NCBI GenBank assembly: GCA_023101885.1
Contig: JALPQD010000006.1
Span: forward strand, 16,516,085-16,580,084
Length of the DNA: 64,000 nucleotides
Direction: 5' to 3'
From: Typhlomys cinereus
Taxonomy: Eukaryota > Chordata > Mammalia > Rodentia > Platacanthomyidae
A model generated the notes under the pieces. It saw only the letters and a program-made list of their open reading frames with translations. It had not been told where the DNA came from and did no database searches. Positions within the stretch are counted from its first letter, which is position 1. Each line of letters begins with the position of its first letter. Position numbers and translations under genes: made by a program. This document shows positions 34,845 to 45,925 of the stretch, in pieces.

Positions 34845-34966
34845 GGGTAGTGGGGAAAAGTGGAGATGAAGGGAGGGTAGGTGAAAAAAGGAAGGAAAGA
34901 AAGGGAGAAGAAAAAGAGAGAAGGGAAAGGACGGAGGAAGAGAGGGAGAGATGGGAAAGTGGGGCC
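34845..34966. repeat. Polypurine tract, about 120 bases
   Basis: The plus strand is almost all A and G with few interruptions. It gives rise to Lys/Glu/Arg-rich (plus) and Pro/Phe/Ser-rich (minus) open frames that are not genes. Confidence 0.9.
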
Positions 34967-36319
34967 AAAACCAATATTTATAATGTTTCTGTGAGTTCAA
35001 AGATTAGGGAACGGTCTCTGAAACAGACATGGCAAGGACTTTCTGGAAGCCACAATACTTAAAGTAATCTTAAATTAAAAGTAGGAGAAAATATAAATAC
35101 AAGTTAAGGAAATCATAGAGATGATGCTTCTGTCATCTCCAATGAGATATTTGATGAGCTAGAACCTTTAATTAAGAATCCCAGAACAGGACCTACTAGT
35201 CCAGCCAGTGATTTGCTATATGTTGACATCTTCAACGGGCTTGTCTCATTCCCTTCTCACAATTACACATCTGCTTTCTGAAATCCTAAATTAAGTAGAC
35301 AAATTAGGTACAAGAAACAAAGATTCAAGAAAAAAAATTGCTGACTAAAGAATGGATTGGCATCTGCAGGGGGTCTTAGGTATATTTCTACTGAAACTGT
35401 AGAGAATCCTTGCAGCCTCACTAGTCTCAAGTCTTAAATTTAGCATTTACTACACGCAGCTGTGTTCCTGTTTTGTTTGTCTGTTGTTGTTTTTTCCTCC
35501 TCTCTATTTTTCTGCTAGCATTTGTCTGTGATCTATTGCAATTTGAAAATTCCCCCTCTCACTTTACTTTCAATGTCGCTTTAAACTTGCCTCCCTGTAC
35601 TGACATCTCTTTATTGCATGGGTGTCTGGCATTCACTATTTGTGGCTTCTCATGTTCACCAAATTAAATCCAATAAAGGTAGTTTTAATATTTGGAACTT
35701 TGCATTAAAATCATAATAATCCTGTTTTGAGAATAAACGTTAAAAGTAAAATAGAAAAAGGGGACCAAAGTTATTTGAACTTGGTCCCTTTATTCCATTC
35801 TCATTTTTTAAAAGAAATTTAAAAATGAATACCTGGAATGTTTTATAATAACTTTGAAATAAGCAATTTAATCAAAAATCAGAGTGCTTCTAGTTAATTT
35901 AATTCCCTCTGGACTCACATTCTTTCCAAATTGCTCACTTCAAAACTACAGAGTCAAAAAATGTAAGATGCCCTCTGAGAATGCCTGAAGAGAAAGGAAC
36001 AAAGCTCTGTGCAAGAAAATGAAAGTAAAAGCTAATTTATGGAGAGAAAGGAGAAAATAGTGAGGAAGTTTCAATTAATCTGTGATTGATTTAACACTTA
36101 AGAACAATTGTTAAGAAGAAAAGCAATATTAGCATTTAATTAATTATTTAGGAGCTATTGAAGGGAACATATTGTGTGGCTTATCAAGCCTATAACCTGC
36201 ATGAAGGATGGATTAAAATTCCCCTAGGAGATTTCTAATATGAAAAACTGGAGTATGATATACCAAAAATATACTCTGGAGCAAATTTAAAGATGGATGA
36301 ATAAAAATATGCAATGTAA
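34967..36319. other. Unassigned DNA
   Basis: No gene or repeat recognised. A near-palindrome 'aaagggaccaaagttatttgaacttggtcccttt' lies at about 35757-35791. Confidence 0.45.
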
Positions 36320-36625
36320 GGGACTGAGGTAGACAGCTCAGGTGGTTAAGTATTTGCTTAGCAAGCTCAAGGACCTGAGTTCAGAGCTCTAAGACCCATG
36401 TAAAAAGCAGGCCATGCTGGTGAAGGCTTGCAATCCTAGTGTAAGAAGCAAATACTAGGAGGCTCTCTGAGCCTGCTGGCCAGCCAGGTATATATGAACA
36501 TGTTAAATATATGCTCAATGAAAGACGATGTCTTAAAAATTATGGTGGAGAAGTACTTGAGGAAGAACTACCATCAATCTCTGGCCTTCACAGACAAGCA
36601 GTCACATGCATACATATATGCATAA
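36320..36625 (+). mobile_element. B4-type composite SINE
   Basis: The tRNA-like head 'gacagctcaggtggttaagtatttgctt' with a B-box region 'ctgagttcagagc' is followed by a B1-like middle ('catgctggtgaaggcttgcaatcctagtg', 'ggaggctctctgagcctgctggcc') and the end 'aactaccatcaatctctggccttcaca' with 'catgcatacatatatgc'. The order is that of rodent B4-type SINEs. Confidence 0.85.
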
Positions 36626-36889
36626 GAGTTTTAAAAGTGAATGAAAGAGAAATAGAGATTATAAATTTGATATAAAGTTAAGTAACTGGATAGCCTGAAG
36701 TCAATGGCAAGAAGGAACGGAGAATATAACCATCTAAAGTGGGCTACTGCTCACCTCTAAAACAATAGAAACCCTAGACAACAGATGACTCCATTGAACA
36801 AATGTAAGTCATGTTATAGCTTCATAGAAACTAGGTCAATTAGAGAAATAATTTGATGGTGACATATAATTAAAAATACCCTGCCATGA
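36626..36889. other. Short unassigned spacer
   Basis: Nothing recognised. Confidence 0.5.
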
Positions 36890-37094
36890 CTAAAAAAATG
36901 GTTCAAGGATTAAAATTTTTGCCTCATAAACAAAAAGAAACTGACTTCAGATCCCAAATAAAAATGCTGGGTGTAAATGACTGTAACCTGCAATTCTGGC
37001 CCTGGAAAGCAGAGCCTAGGAAATGCCAAAACACACTAATAATGAATTACAGCAACAAAGAATGAGTCCAGAAGTATTTTTTGATCTTTTACAG

Positions 37095-37141
<47 letters not shown>
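36890..37141 (+). mobile_element. Diverged tRNA-headed SINE with (CA)n tail
   Basis: 'aatggttcaaggattaaaatttttgcctca' resembles a worn SINE head, followed by 'gggtgtaaatgactgtaacctgcaattctggccctggaaagcagagcc' and (CA)n at 37096-37141. Confidence 0.6.
37096..37141. repeat. (CA)n microsatellite
   Basis: About 23 CA units at the end of a worn SINE. Confidence 0.95.
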
Positions 37142-37144
<3 letters not shown>

Positions 37145-37261
37145 GTAAATAAATAAAAAATATTCTGCAAGAGTTACAGATGAAATAATGAATAAATGTG
37201 ACATTATTCTAATGATGATAGCTATTGTGAACTTTGTTTTTCAATGGGCAATGATATCTTT

Positions 37262-37506
37262 CTATCATCTCACTCTCTCTCTCTCTGTCTATCAACCTAT
37301 GCCATCTATTTAATTGTCATTTATCTAATCAAACTATCAATCATCTTTGTAACAATCTATCATGTATCTCTCTACCTTTCTATTACCCATCATTATCATC
37401 TTTATTTTTCATCTATATCCATCTGTCTGTCTATCTTTGTATCTATCTATCTATTACCACCATCACTATATCTATCTATCTATCTATATCTATATCTATA
37501 TCTATC
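37262..37506. repeat. (TATC)n-rich microsatellite region
   Basis: Imperfect TCTA/TATC and TCTG repeats, purest at about 37430-37506. They create Tyr/Leu/Ser/Ile-rich open frames on the plus strand. Confidence 0.9.
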
Positions 37507-37839
37507 ATTTCTTTATCACATTAACTCAAAACTGGGCAAGGAATAAAGAATGAACTTATCTCTGTTAGCTAGTACTGGATTGGGTTCATCACACTCTCAG
37601 GGAATAGTAATGTGTTCATTGTACTTTACACCTGAGAAAACTCATCTTGCTGCTTTCTTGTAGTTACAAATAGCTTCTCTTCATTTGAAATTACCTTTGT
37701 GCTTCTCCTCTTCTTTAGGACACTCCTCTTCTGCTTCAGGAAGTTCCTGGAGCCACCCATACTGCCAAGGACTGATAATCTCCAACCACATAGTCTCCAC
37801 ACCCTGTTTTAAAACTATCCATGCAGTCATGCTTACAGT

Positions 37840-37985
37840 TCTTCACAGTAATTCTTCATTATAAATTGATTCTATCTTCATCTCCATTCCCCAGATCAGA
37901 AACAAAAGCTGAAGTATGTTAAATTATTTGCCAAGAATTCTGGAACCAGAAAGTTCTCCAGCTAGACCCAGATATAAGTGTCTAC
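37840..37985 (-). mobile_element. MIR SINE fragment
   Basis: 'ccattccccagatcagaaacaaaagctgaag' then 'aaattatttgccaagaattctggaaccagaaagttctccagctagacccagat' follow the reverse complement of the MIR core (fraction of bases gone, order kept). An old mammal-wide repeat. Confidence 0.65.
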
Positions 37986-39424
37986 CAATGGAATAAAAAT
38001 TCTTAAGACCATATTAATAAAGTTCTGATTTTGCTTATAGAGTTAGAGAAGCTGAAATTTCAGCTTTGCTGCATTTTACTGTAAATATCTTGTTAGTGGT
38101 TCAAAATTAGAATAAATCTGAGTACCCAATATCTTTTTTATATGAATGATGGACTTTTTACTTTTTATTTATCAATGGATATTCTTTATTATACATACCT
38201 ACAGTGCAAATTAGGTAGAGAAGCAGAAGGCACAGTGGGATGTACCAGATCATTTGACACATACATATAAGAAAATTAAGAGAGAGATGTAAAGAAATAT
38301 GGAATACTTTCTTTTATCACATGACTCTACAAAGGGGCTTGCATGACACTTAGATACATATATTAAGATTTAAGGACTGAATACTCAGAGATGGAAGTTC
38401 TATTATGCTCTAAACCAAAAAGCTTTAACTTTTCCAGATAAAGGTTAAAGATAGTTAAAAAGGACATTTTGCTGAAGGCTGGTGAAAAGAATGATCTTAA
38501 CTCTAGCTGCCAGAGGTTTCTCTGCTAAGACTGACCTCTTCTGCCTCATATATTTGCATGTCCAGAAAGGGAATTAACTTGGGCATTCCCACCCTCCATA
38601 CGCTTCTGGAACTTTCCAAACTGTGAAAGTCTTATCAAATCATACACATTGCCACTCCTGCTGTTATAAGCTAAAATTTAATTAATGAAAACTCTAAGAA
38701 CATCTTTTCCACAAGCCAATAATGATGTTCCATGGTCTCATTTCCAAATAATGCCATCACTACTGGTGGCACTGGGATTGTGGCTATCTCTTGGGTTTAC
38801 CCTTCACCATTCATGCCATGTGATATTAAGACAAGCCACTCTCTCTTATGCTCTTGCCTTCCAACTTGATTAGTTTATGAATTGTACCTGCTTTACTATA
38901 GTGGGAAACTCTGTAGAGCTTTGGAGTATGGTCAAATTCAACCCACTTGACCATCTATTTCTCAACTACCAAATGTACATCTTTTCCTGTCACGTTGTTT
39001 TCTTAACAACTCTTGCTCAAGACTAAAACGATACATGCTAATCTTGGTATTCCCTCATATCTTACAGGCTAAGTATAAATTTCTCTGTCATTCACTCCGT
39101 CACCTGTACTGCCTGACCATTATTTTTCACAGATAGTTTTTTTTTTTTAAAGAAGAGTCAGCAACCCCACTCTCCAAAGCAAACTTCACCTCTTTCATCT
39201 GCATTGTCACCACTCAGTACCGATGAGCTTTTCAATCCATGTACACTATAAATATTAGATTTGGTTGTGCACTTTACTGGTGTGGTTTACTTGCATTTCT
39301 GGGAATTTTTTTAGTTTTTTTAAACCTTTAAACTGTAAGTTCTTGGAAGTGAGCTTTATCATTTATAGTATATATTGTATATGCCTGTTATTGTTCTGTA
39401 AGTTTACTCTATATATTATCTGTT
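37986..39424. other. Unassigned DNA, possible L2 remains at the right end
   Basis: 38150-38520 shows nothing I can name. 38880-39420 has the composition of L2-like remains ('tttaaactgtaagttcttggaagtgagc', 39329-39356, resembles the L2 'actgtaagctcc' block), not certain. Confidence 0.4.
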
Positions 39425-39690
39425 ACAGGACTGGTCTCCAGGTCATGGGGCTACTAGGGAGATGGCAAAAAATTTTAATAGGTAGGACATAGTAGGATAA
39501 AATTTGGTCTCAGTGGGCATATCCCTGAAGGATATAATGGGACCCCAACCTCTTTCTGTCTTTCTTCACTTCCTTAATATCAGGATGAATGTGGCTTTGC
39601 TGAACCATGCATTTCATACCACAGCAGATTGTCCTACTACAGGCCTAAAGCCACAAGTTCAAAAGACATGAAATGAATCCTGAGGGCACA
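39425..39690 (+). mobile_element. Rodent interspersed repeat, family not named
   Basis: 'taatgggaccccaacctctttctgtctttcttcacttccttaatatcaggatgaatgtggctttgctgaaccatgc' and 'accacagcagattgtcctactacaggcctaaagccac' form a block series I recognise as a recurrent rodent repeat. Class unknown to me. Confidence 0.5.
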
Positions 39691-40994
39691 AAGAAACTTT
39701 TATGTCGTTTGAGCTTATCATCTTGGGCATTTTGTCACAGTAGTAGAAAAATTGCAAACATGATTCTCTTCTCAAAGTTAAAGACTGTATCAGAATACCA
39801 GACTAAACCTTCAGTGACTGCACTATTTAGTAGGACAACTACTATGAGAGCCAGAGGATGCACAGGGCTGTTTTTAATCCATCTGTACTTCCAGCTCTTC
39901 CTATTTCCGCCCCCTACTGGAAGGTACCGAAACGGAAGGAATTCCCCTTCTGTTTATGCATAAATAAATCCTGCTACTAATGGCTTAAAACAGCTAACTC
40001 ATTCACGGTTGCTCAGAACCCAAACCCTAGCAGAGTTCCCCCTTTTATTCCCTGTTTCACTCCTTTCTTTCTAAATTGTTGCCATGGAAACCACACTGAG
40101 CTTTCCTTCTCTGTCTCTGCCATGTGTCTGCTCAGAAGCCAGGGAAAGGGAGACACTGCTCAGCATGCCATGAGCGTCTCTGGGGAGGAAGGAGGCCCAC
40201 GCGTGAGTCTGTGCCCTCAGGACACCGGGGCACCAATACTCTCTCAGCCAACACAGGTCGATTGACCATCCTTTAGGAAGATTTAATTAAAAGCCAGTCT
40301 GGGCCAGGCGGTGCACAGCACCGTGGTAACATGGATCACCAACATCCAATTGTGGCATGTCGGAAAAGACAGGGGTTGCCTCAAAATGTCCCCACACATA
40401 TTAAGAGGTTTCTGGTGTGTCCTGCTACCAGGCAGAAAACTCATTTGGTGCACATCCTTTTAGCCAGGGAGATTTACTGAGCATGGGCTGAATTCACTGC
40501 TCATGACAGGAGGTCACTCTAGGGACAGGGGAGGTTCCCTTCTCCTCCCTTCCGTGGCTTTCCTTCTGGCAAAAACAACAGCCTGCTTTCACCCGTGGGT
40601 TCAGGGAAGCACAAAAACGGGAAATGATTAACTTCCATAGTATTCTCACTGCGCTCACAGAAATGAAGGTGTACTTGCTGGGCGATCTTTCTCTTTGTAA
40701 CTGAGGGATGCCACTTTTAAAAATAGTTATAATATCATTTCCTCATCCATTAATAAAAGGGAAAAAGATGCTGGTGACTTAAGTCACCTGTGGCCAGACA
40801 TCATGTGACAGTGGTTTGCTTCTGATTCTCAACTTGGGATAAGCCTTCTGGTCCATTTGTCAGACTTCCATGGCTTCTCAAAATTAACCAGAGTTCAAGG
40901 TATCTTGCAAGCAGGGAAAAAGCTCTGAGAATATGGAACACTTGGATCATCTCCAAATCTTTCTCAGCTATGCTATTAAAATCTTCATCCTCCG
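39691..40994. promoter_or_regulatory. GC-richer single-copy patch with an RFX X-box-like site
   Basis: No repeat recognised. The palindromic GTTGCCATGGAAAC at 40078-40091 closely fits the RFX X-box consensus. Around 40120-40260 the sequence is GC-richer with several CpGs (cacgcgtgag, caccgggg). It could be a conserved regulatory element or a worn promoter. No exon is evident. Confidence 0.35.
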
Positions 40995-41064
40995 GCTGCT
41001 AAGATGGCTCAGTGGGTGAAGGAACAAGCAGAATGAGCTGAATTCAATTCCAGAACCCACTGAT

Positions 41065-41097
<33 letters not shown>
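40995..41097 (+). mobile_element. ID SINE with (AC)n tail
   Basis: 'ggctgctaagatggctcagtgggtgaaggaacaagcagaatgagctgaattcaattccagaaccca' is an ID-type head, followed by (AC)n at 41067-41096. Confidence 0.85.
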
Positions 41098-41099
<2 letters not shown>

Positions 41100-41664
41100 G
41101 GAAAAATCACAAAATAAATGTAAAAGAAAAACTAAAATCTCCCTGTCCTAATACCTTTGGTCTCTCACACTGGCTGTTCCTATTTTCTGTACCTCCATTT
41201 GTTTCCCTCCATTCTTTCTTTCCATTTCATTTTAATCCTTCCATGCAGTGTGTTTGTCTGGTTTCAGACCCTGTAGTGGCATAATCATCACCACACTCCA
41301 CCTTTGCCTGATTTTACATGTGAAAATGTATAAATGTTGTTAAGCCTCTTGAGACGTTGATTTTTCTCACCGATACAAGAGAATAGAGTAGTAGTGCAGC
41401 GTCTGTTAAAAAGACTGTTCTTGAGAGGTGTGTGAGGGAGTGGCGCAGAGCAGGAAGCATCAGCAAGCATCAATTGTGTGTAATCCATTCAGATTCACAC
41501 ACATTCCCTTGTTTTGACATCTTCAATTCCTCCTCTCTCTTTTCGTCTATGATCCCATTTCTTGCCATAATTCATTATTTAAGTCAGATTTAGTTAATGG
41601 CCTCTTGATCCACAAGTGCAATCATCACAGATGCTGTAATCATTAAGATTTACTCTTCAGTCTG
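41098..41664. other. Unassigned DNA
   Basis: Nothing recognised. Confidence 0.5.
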
Positions 41665-41679
41665 CTTGCCCCACTTCTT

Positions 41680-41770
41680 TTTTTTAAATTTTTTTCATTA
41701 TTTATTTTTTAATTCAATTGTGCATGGATGCATGTGTGTGCGTGTGCATGTATGTGTATGTGTGTGCATG

Positions 41771-41820
<50 letters not shown>

Positions 41821-42027
41821 GAACCATGGACGAATTCGGGAACCACCATGGATGCCTCCACCTCCTCCTCGCTTACTCTGCCCCGGATTCACAGGCTCCG
41901 CCCTACCAGGGCCAAAAACGCAGGCCGTCCCGCTTCCGCCTGGCATCTATAAGTGGGGCCTAGGATCCGAACTCAGGACCTTCTGCCTGCAAGGCAGAGG
42001 TTTAACCCCTGAGCCACCTCTCCAGCC
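41680..42027 (-). mobile_element. Young tRNA-headed SINE, complete, with target duplication
   Basis: Reverse-orientation copy: T/A-rich tail, long TG microsatellite (41776-41818) with irregular TGCATG units before it, GC-rich body and tRNA-like head ending at 42027. It is flanked by a 15-bp direct repeat with one mismatch (cttgccccacttctt, 41665-41679, and cttgcccaacttctt, 42028-42042). Its body differs slightly from the other copies (a short insertion around 41865-41880). Frames of 81, 82, 74 and 121 residues are SINE translations. Confidence 0.93.
41776..41818. repeat. (TG)n microsatellite inside young SINE
   Basis: Pure TG run grown from the SINE's own CA-rich 3' segment. Confidence 0.95.
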
Positions 42028-42042
42028 CTTGCCCAACTTCTT

Positions 42043-42729
42043 ATCCTGCCTCTTTCCAAAGGTGAATGTGCTCTACTGTACACTTAGTGATCAGTTCAAA
42101 ATGAGTGTCTTGGAGCTTGGATTTCCTATGCCTTTTTCTCTTTCTTACTTCTTTGTCCAACTACCCGTGTCAGGACAATACAAAATTATATATGATTTAA
42201 TAAGATTTTATGGATAAATTTAAGCAACTCATATTCCACATCTTTCTCCCTCAAGGAATTCTCTCTCACTCAGCATTGTTCAATTAAAGAAGAATCCCAA
42301 ATGTACATTTCCAGCTTGACTTGTGTTTAGAGAGATATAGATAAGGTTGAACTTAGACGTCTAGTTGTCTCGGCCTCTTGAGTAGTAGGTCGTACTTGAG
42401 CACCACAGTCGCTGCGACAGTCTTGATTTCCAATGATTGTGATCATGGAAACCTCATTGGCAAATTCAGTAGGAACCTCTTCTAGTTTATTTATAACATG
42501 CTTTGAATGTAAATAATAGCTAATGACCTTGCTAGTCTACCAATCTGAGATGTTTTATAATTCTCTTATATTTTTCCCAGATAACTAGCAGCAGTTCCAT
42601 CCTTAGCTCCCTGTACTGTAACACCTCACTACTTGTCAGCTGTTCATTAGTTTCAGAATTTTGAGAAAATAACACTTGACTGCTTGTTAGTTTGACTCAC
42701 CACTACCTAATTAGAGGTTTAATTTATTT
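42043..42729. other. Unassigned DNA with a possible B1 fragment
   Basis: 'ggcctcttgagtagtaggtcgtacttgagcaccaca' (42372-42407) could be a worn minus-strand B1 piece. The rest is unassigned. Confidence 0.35.
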
Positions 42730-43340
42730 TCCAAGTCAACTGAATATTGTATCACATTTCCTCATAATCTCCCTACTCCTACCTTCCTAGTTCTGATTCT
42801 CATTATCACAATCTCTGCCTGTGTTTCTTCTGCTTTGGTCCAAATGACACAAATTGGCAAACTAGCATTTCAAAAATGCTGTGTTCCAATGCCACCTTCT
42901 GGCTCCATAGTTGCTGATATCAGAGGGGTGCCCTGACTTTGGAGTCTAGCATTCCTGCTTCCATATCATCACCTTTCTTTTTCGATGTTCTTACTTGCTT
43001 TACTCAACTTGCTTTACTCAAATCTTCTCTGCAAACCCAAAACATGCTGAAATGTATATTGCCTGTAAGCATGAATAATTGTTGTCTGGAATCTCACATT
43101 CTCTTCTCTCACTTATTACATTATACCCTGTGTTTATGATGTGACTCAGTAACATTTTCCTATCTGCAGTCTTCCCTGACCTTCTGCTTCTCAAAGATTT
43201 GATTTGGCCTCCTATGCTAGCAGCATTTTATGTCAACCTCCCTCTTTATCAAATACATAATCATATCCAGTCCCTAAGATATGAACTTCCAGCATGTATG
43301 ATACATTTCTGGTGAATGTAAGGACTCCTCAAAGATGGTA
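42730..43340 (+). mobile_element. Possible L2 LINE 3' remains
   Basis: Pyrimidine-rich with 'gcagtcttccctgaccttctgcttc' (43168-43192) recalling the L2 'aagccttccctgacc' block, followed by 'gatatgaacttccagcatg'. A direct duplication cttgctttactcaa is at about 42992-43020. Confidence 0.4.
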
Positions 43341-43830
43341 TAGGCTTACTGATGCAAAAATTTAAAATATTCCCAATAAAAATATAATGCTGACTTATAC
43401 TGTATTACATGATAGATGCACAATAGAGAAAACTCTACCTACCTACTGGAATTTTCAACCTTGTTGAAGTATATGGGCACCTGAGTAAGAAGATATGATG
43501 AGTGACTCAAAGAAGATAGAGATTTTTATTTATTTTAATGTCTTACACCTGAATATAGTGACTTTATAACATTTTCAACCTTTAGTCCCAATCCCACCAC
43601 CTCCCTTTCCTCAAATAATCCTTCATCTGCTCTGCCAAACTACTTCCTATTTTCAAATCTTTTCACTTATGTGACCCACTGTGTTTCATCTAGTCTGTGA
43701 TGACTTGTGCCTGAACTGATTCATACTCTAGCTACTATCCTAAATCACTGGCTATACCATTGAGGAAAGCATCCTTTTGAAAAGAAAGGAAAGAAGAAAA
43801 GGGAGGAGAAGGAGAAAGAAGAGGAATAGT
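43341..43830. other. Unassigned DNA
   Basis: Nothing certain. 43560-43700 is pyrimidine-rich. A purine run precedes the next SINE at 43780-43828. Confidence 0.45.
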
Positions 43831-44105
43831 GGGGCTGGAGAGGTGGCTCAGGGGTTAAGCCTCTGCTTTGCAGGAGAAAGGTCCTGAGTTCGGATCCCAG
43901 ATCCCAAGTATAGACGGCAGGCGGAAGCGGGGGCGGCCTGCGCTTCTGGTAGGGCAGAGCCTGTGAATCCCGGGGCAGAAGGAGGTGGAGGCGTCCATGG
44001 TGGTTCGTCCGTGGTTCTACACACACACACATACACACACACATGCGCGCGCGCACATACACACGCACATGCGCACAGTTGAATAAATAATAATAATAAA
44101 AAACA
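43831..44105 (+). mobile_element. Young tRNA-headed SINE
   Basis: Plus-strand copy from ggggctggagaggtggctcaggggttaagc through the B-box agttcggatcc, GC-rich body, internal CA/CG microsatellite (44025-44075) and an (AAT)n A-rich tail. It is nearly identical in its first 180 bases to the copies at 7.1 and 54.6 kb, with a short internal gap in the body. I could not fix a target duplication. Minus-strand frames of 107 and 64 residues are SINE translations. Confidence 0.92.
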
Positions 44106-44689
44106 TACAGAATCCTTAAAAAAAAAGATAATAGTAAGAGGAAACAGCAGAAGAAGGGAACACTAGAAACAATCTACCAATGTGTGTGGTCCACAGATGA
44201 GAATGGTATAGGAACAGAGAAATCTCTTGACTAAAGGTACATGTAATTGAATCCCAGTAAGTAGCAATGCTGTGCATAACTATAGAAAGAGGGGAATTAT
44301 ATAAAGTGAGATAGGTAGCATCTCAGGACTAAAAGAGACAACGTAAACAAAATCCTCAAAATAAGACTGATCACTGCATATTCAAACAACTAAAAGAAAA
44401 GTTCAAGATGGCTACAGTCTAAGGAAAAAGTGGTATTAACTAATGTTTAGCTGAGTCCAGGTGCTACAAGAATTGCAGATTATATTAAGGACTTAAAAAT
44501 TTGGCCTGTACATGATTTTAAGAGTAGGAATACTATAACTAGATTTTTGAAACACCTTAATCCAGAAATAAATAACGGCTGTTAGAATTACAGTTCTAGC
44601 TCTTAAGATTGGCAAAAGTAGACAGATATAAGAGAGCAAAGAGATAATATTAACAGGAATTGGTGGTTGACAAAAATCCAAAGGATGGA
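44106..44689. other. Unassigned DNA
   Basis: Nothing recognised. Confidence 0.5.
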
Positions 44690-44792
44690 AACTGCACTTC
44701 TGTGTCTGTGTTTCCCTCATAGTTCCTGCCATGGTGTTTTAGTGCAGAGGGACTCGATAAATATTTGTTGAATGAATGAATAAATGAAGCCT
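44690..44792 (+). mobile_element. L2 LINE 3' end
   Basis: 'gtgcagagggactcgataaatatttgttgaatgaatgaataaatgaa' is the typical L2 3' terminus, with its short tandem end. Upstream sequence is too worn to follow. Confidence 0.65.
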
Positions 44793-45417
44793 CTAAAACT
44801 TCTTTCCCTAGAAGAAATATGAATTACATTCATGTTTCATTTATAAGGAATGTAATGAATGCTGAAAGCAGAAGCAAAGCCCTTTCAGCATCAGTCTTGT
44901 TCAAGGAGCTGGTAAGCAGGAATTTCAGAGTATTGCTGTGTGCAGCCCCAGGGGAACTATGGCTGGTGTGAGGCCAAGGATTCAGAGCCTTCATCACAGA
45001 CATTTTAAGGAATACAGGAAGTAAAAATGGGGTGAGAGGGCAGCAGAAAATCTAATTCTGGAGTTCTGCAAACATAATAAATATTCTCAGAAACACAGCT
45101 ACCATCTGAAATATTATGATTACTCCTATGAGTAAATAGAATGTATCATACACAAATTCACATGGTCCTTCAGAAAGTTAAGTTGTGCAGGAAAGATAAC
45201 ATGTAACATTATATATTCTAAATACCTATTGCCATTCTGGCCATCTTGTCATGCTATCAAGAAATCATTTGCAGATATTTCCTCCTCAGTCTTTTCTTTT
45301 CCTTGGCTTCATTCATTGCTAGCCTATTATGCCAGCTAGAGTTATCAGATGAATCAAAGATCAAGTGCTATCTAAAATGATTGGGAGGTTAGAAGACTAA
45401 AGAATGTTTTCTCACTA
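44793..45417. other. Unassigned DNA
   Basis: Nothing recognised. Confidence 0.5.
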
Positions 45418-45610
45418 AGACAGGTGATGCCTGCAACTCGAAGTACTCTGAAGGATGAGGTAGGAGGAGAAGAAGTTCAAAGATTTCAGGATAACTGATG
45501 GTTCATGAAAAGGACTGGCAATGTAATTCAGTAATACAGGATTTGCTACAATGGCCAAGATCCTGTGTTCAAGTGTGAGTACTGCAAACAAACAAACAAA
45601 AAAAAAACAA
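45418..45610 (+). mobile_element. B1 plus ID-like composite SINE
   Basis: A B1-like part ('aggtgatgcctgcaactcgaagtactctgaaggatgaggtaggagg') runs into an ID-type part ('ggactggcaatgtaattcagtaatacagg', 'gccaagatcctgtgttcaagtgtgagtactgcaaa') with an (ACAA)n and A-rich tail. Confidence 0.75.
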
Positions 45611-45639
45611 ATAACATTGTCATTTTAAAAATTATTTAT

Positions 45640-45657
45640 TTGCTTGTTTATTTACTT

Positions 45658-45708
<51 letters not shown>

Positions 45709-45925
45709 GCACTGTGTATCTCTGTGGAGGACCGAGGGTGACTTCTGTAATCTTTTTGGATTGCTTCTATTTCCTATTTGCTTTGCTCTGGGATATACAG
45801 ACTCTGCCTACCAAGGCAGGAGGTATAGGCAGCGGTTTTTAAGTGGGATCTAGGATCCAAACTCAAGACTCAAGATCTTTTTCCAGAAACAGAGTCTTAG
45901 CCCCTGAGCCATCTCTCCAGCACAA
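45640..45925 (-). mobile_element. Old ID-related SINE with (TG)n tail
   Basis: (TG)n at 45659-45706, then 'ctctgtggaggaccgagggtgacttctgtaatctttttgg', 'gctttgctctgggatatacagactctgcctaccaaggc', 'gtgggatctaggatccaaactcaaga' and 'agcccctgagccatctctccagc'. Full block order of the family. Confidence 0.85.
45659..45706. repeat. (TG)n microsatellite in old SINE tail
   Basis: About 24 TG units. Confidence 0.95.

Noticed and set aside
41852..42217. 121-residue Pro-rich frame
   Set aside because: It is a translation of the young SINE body running into flanking DNA.
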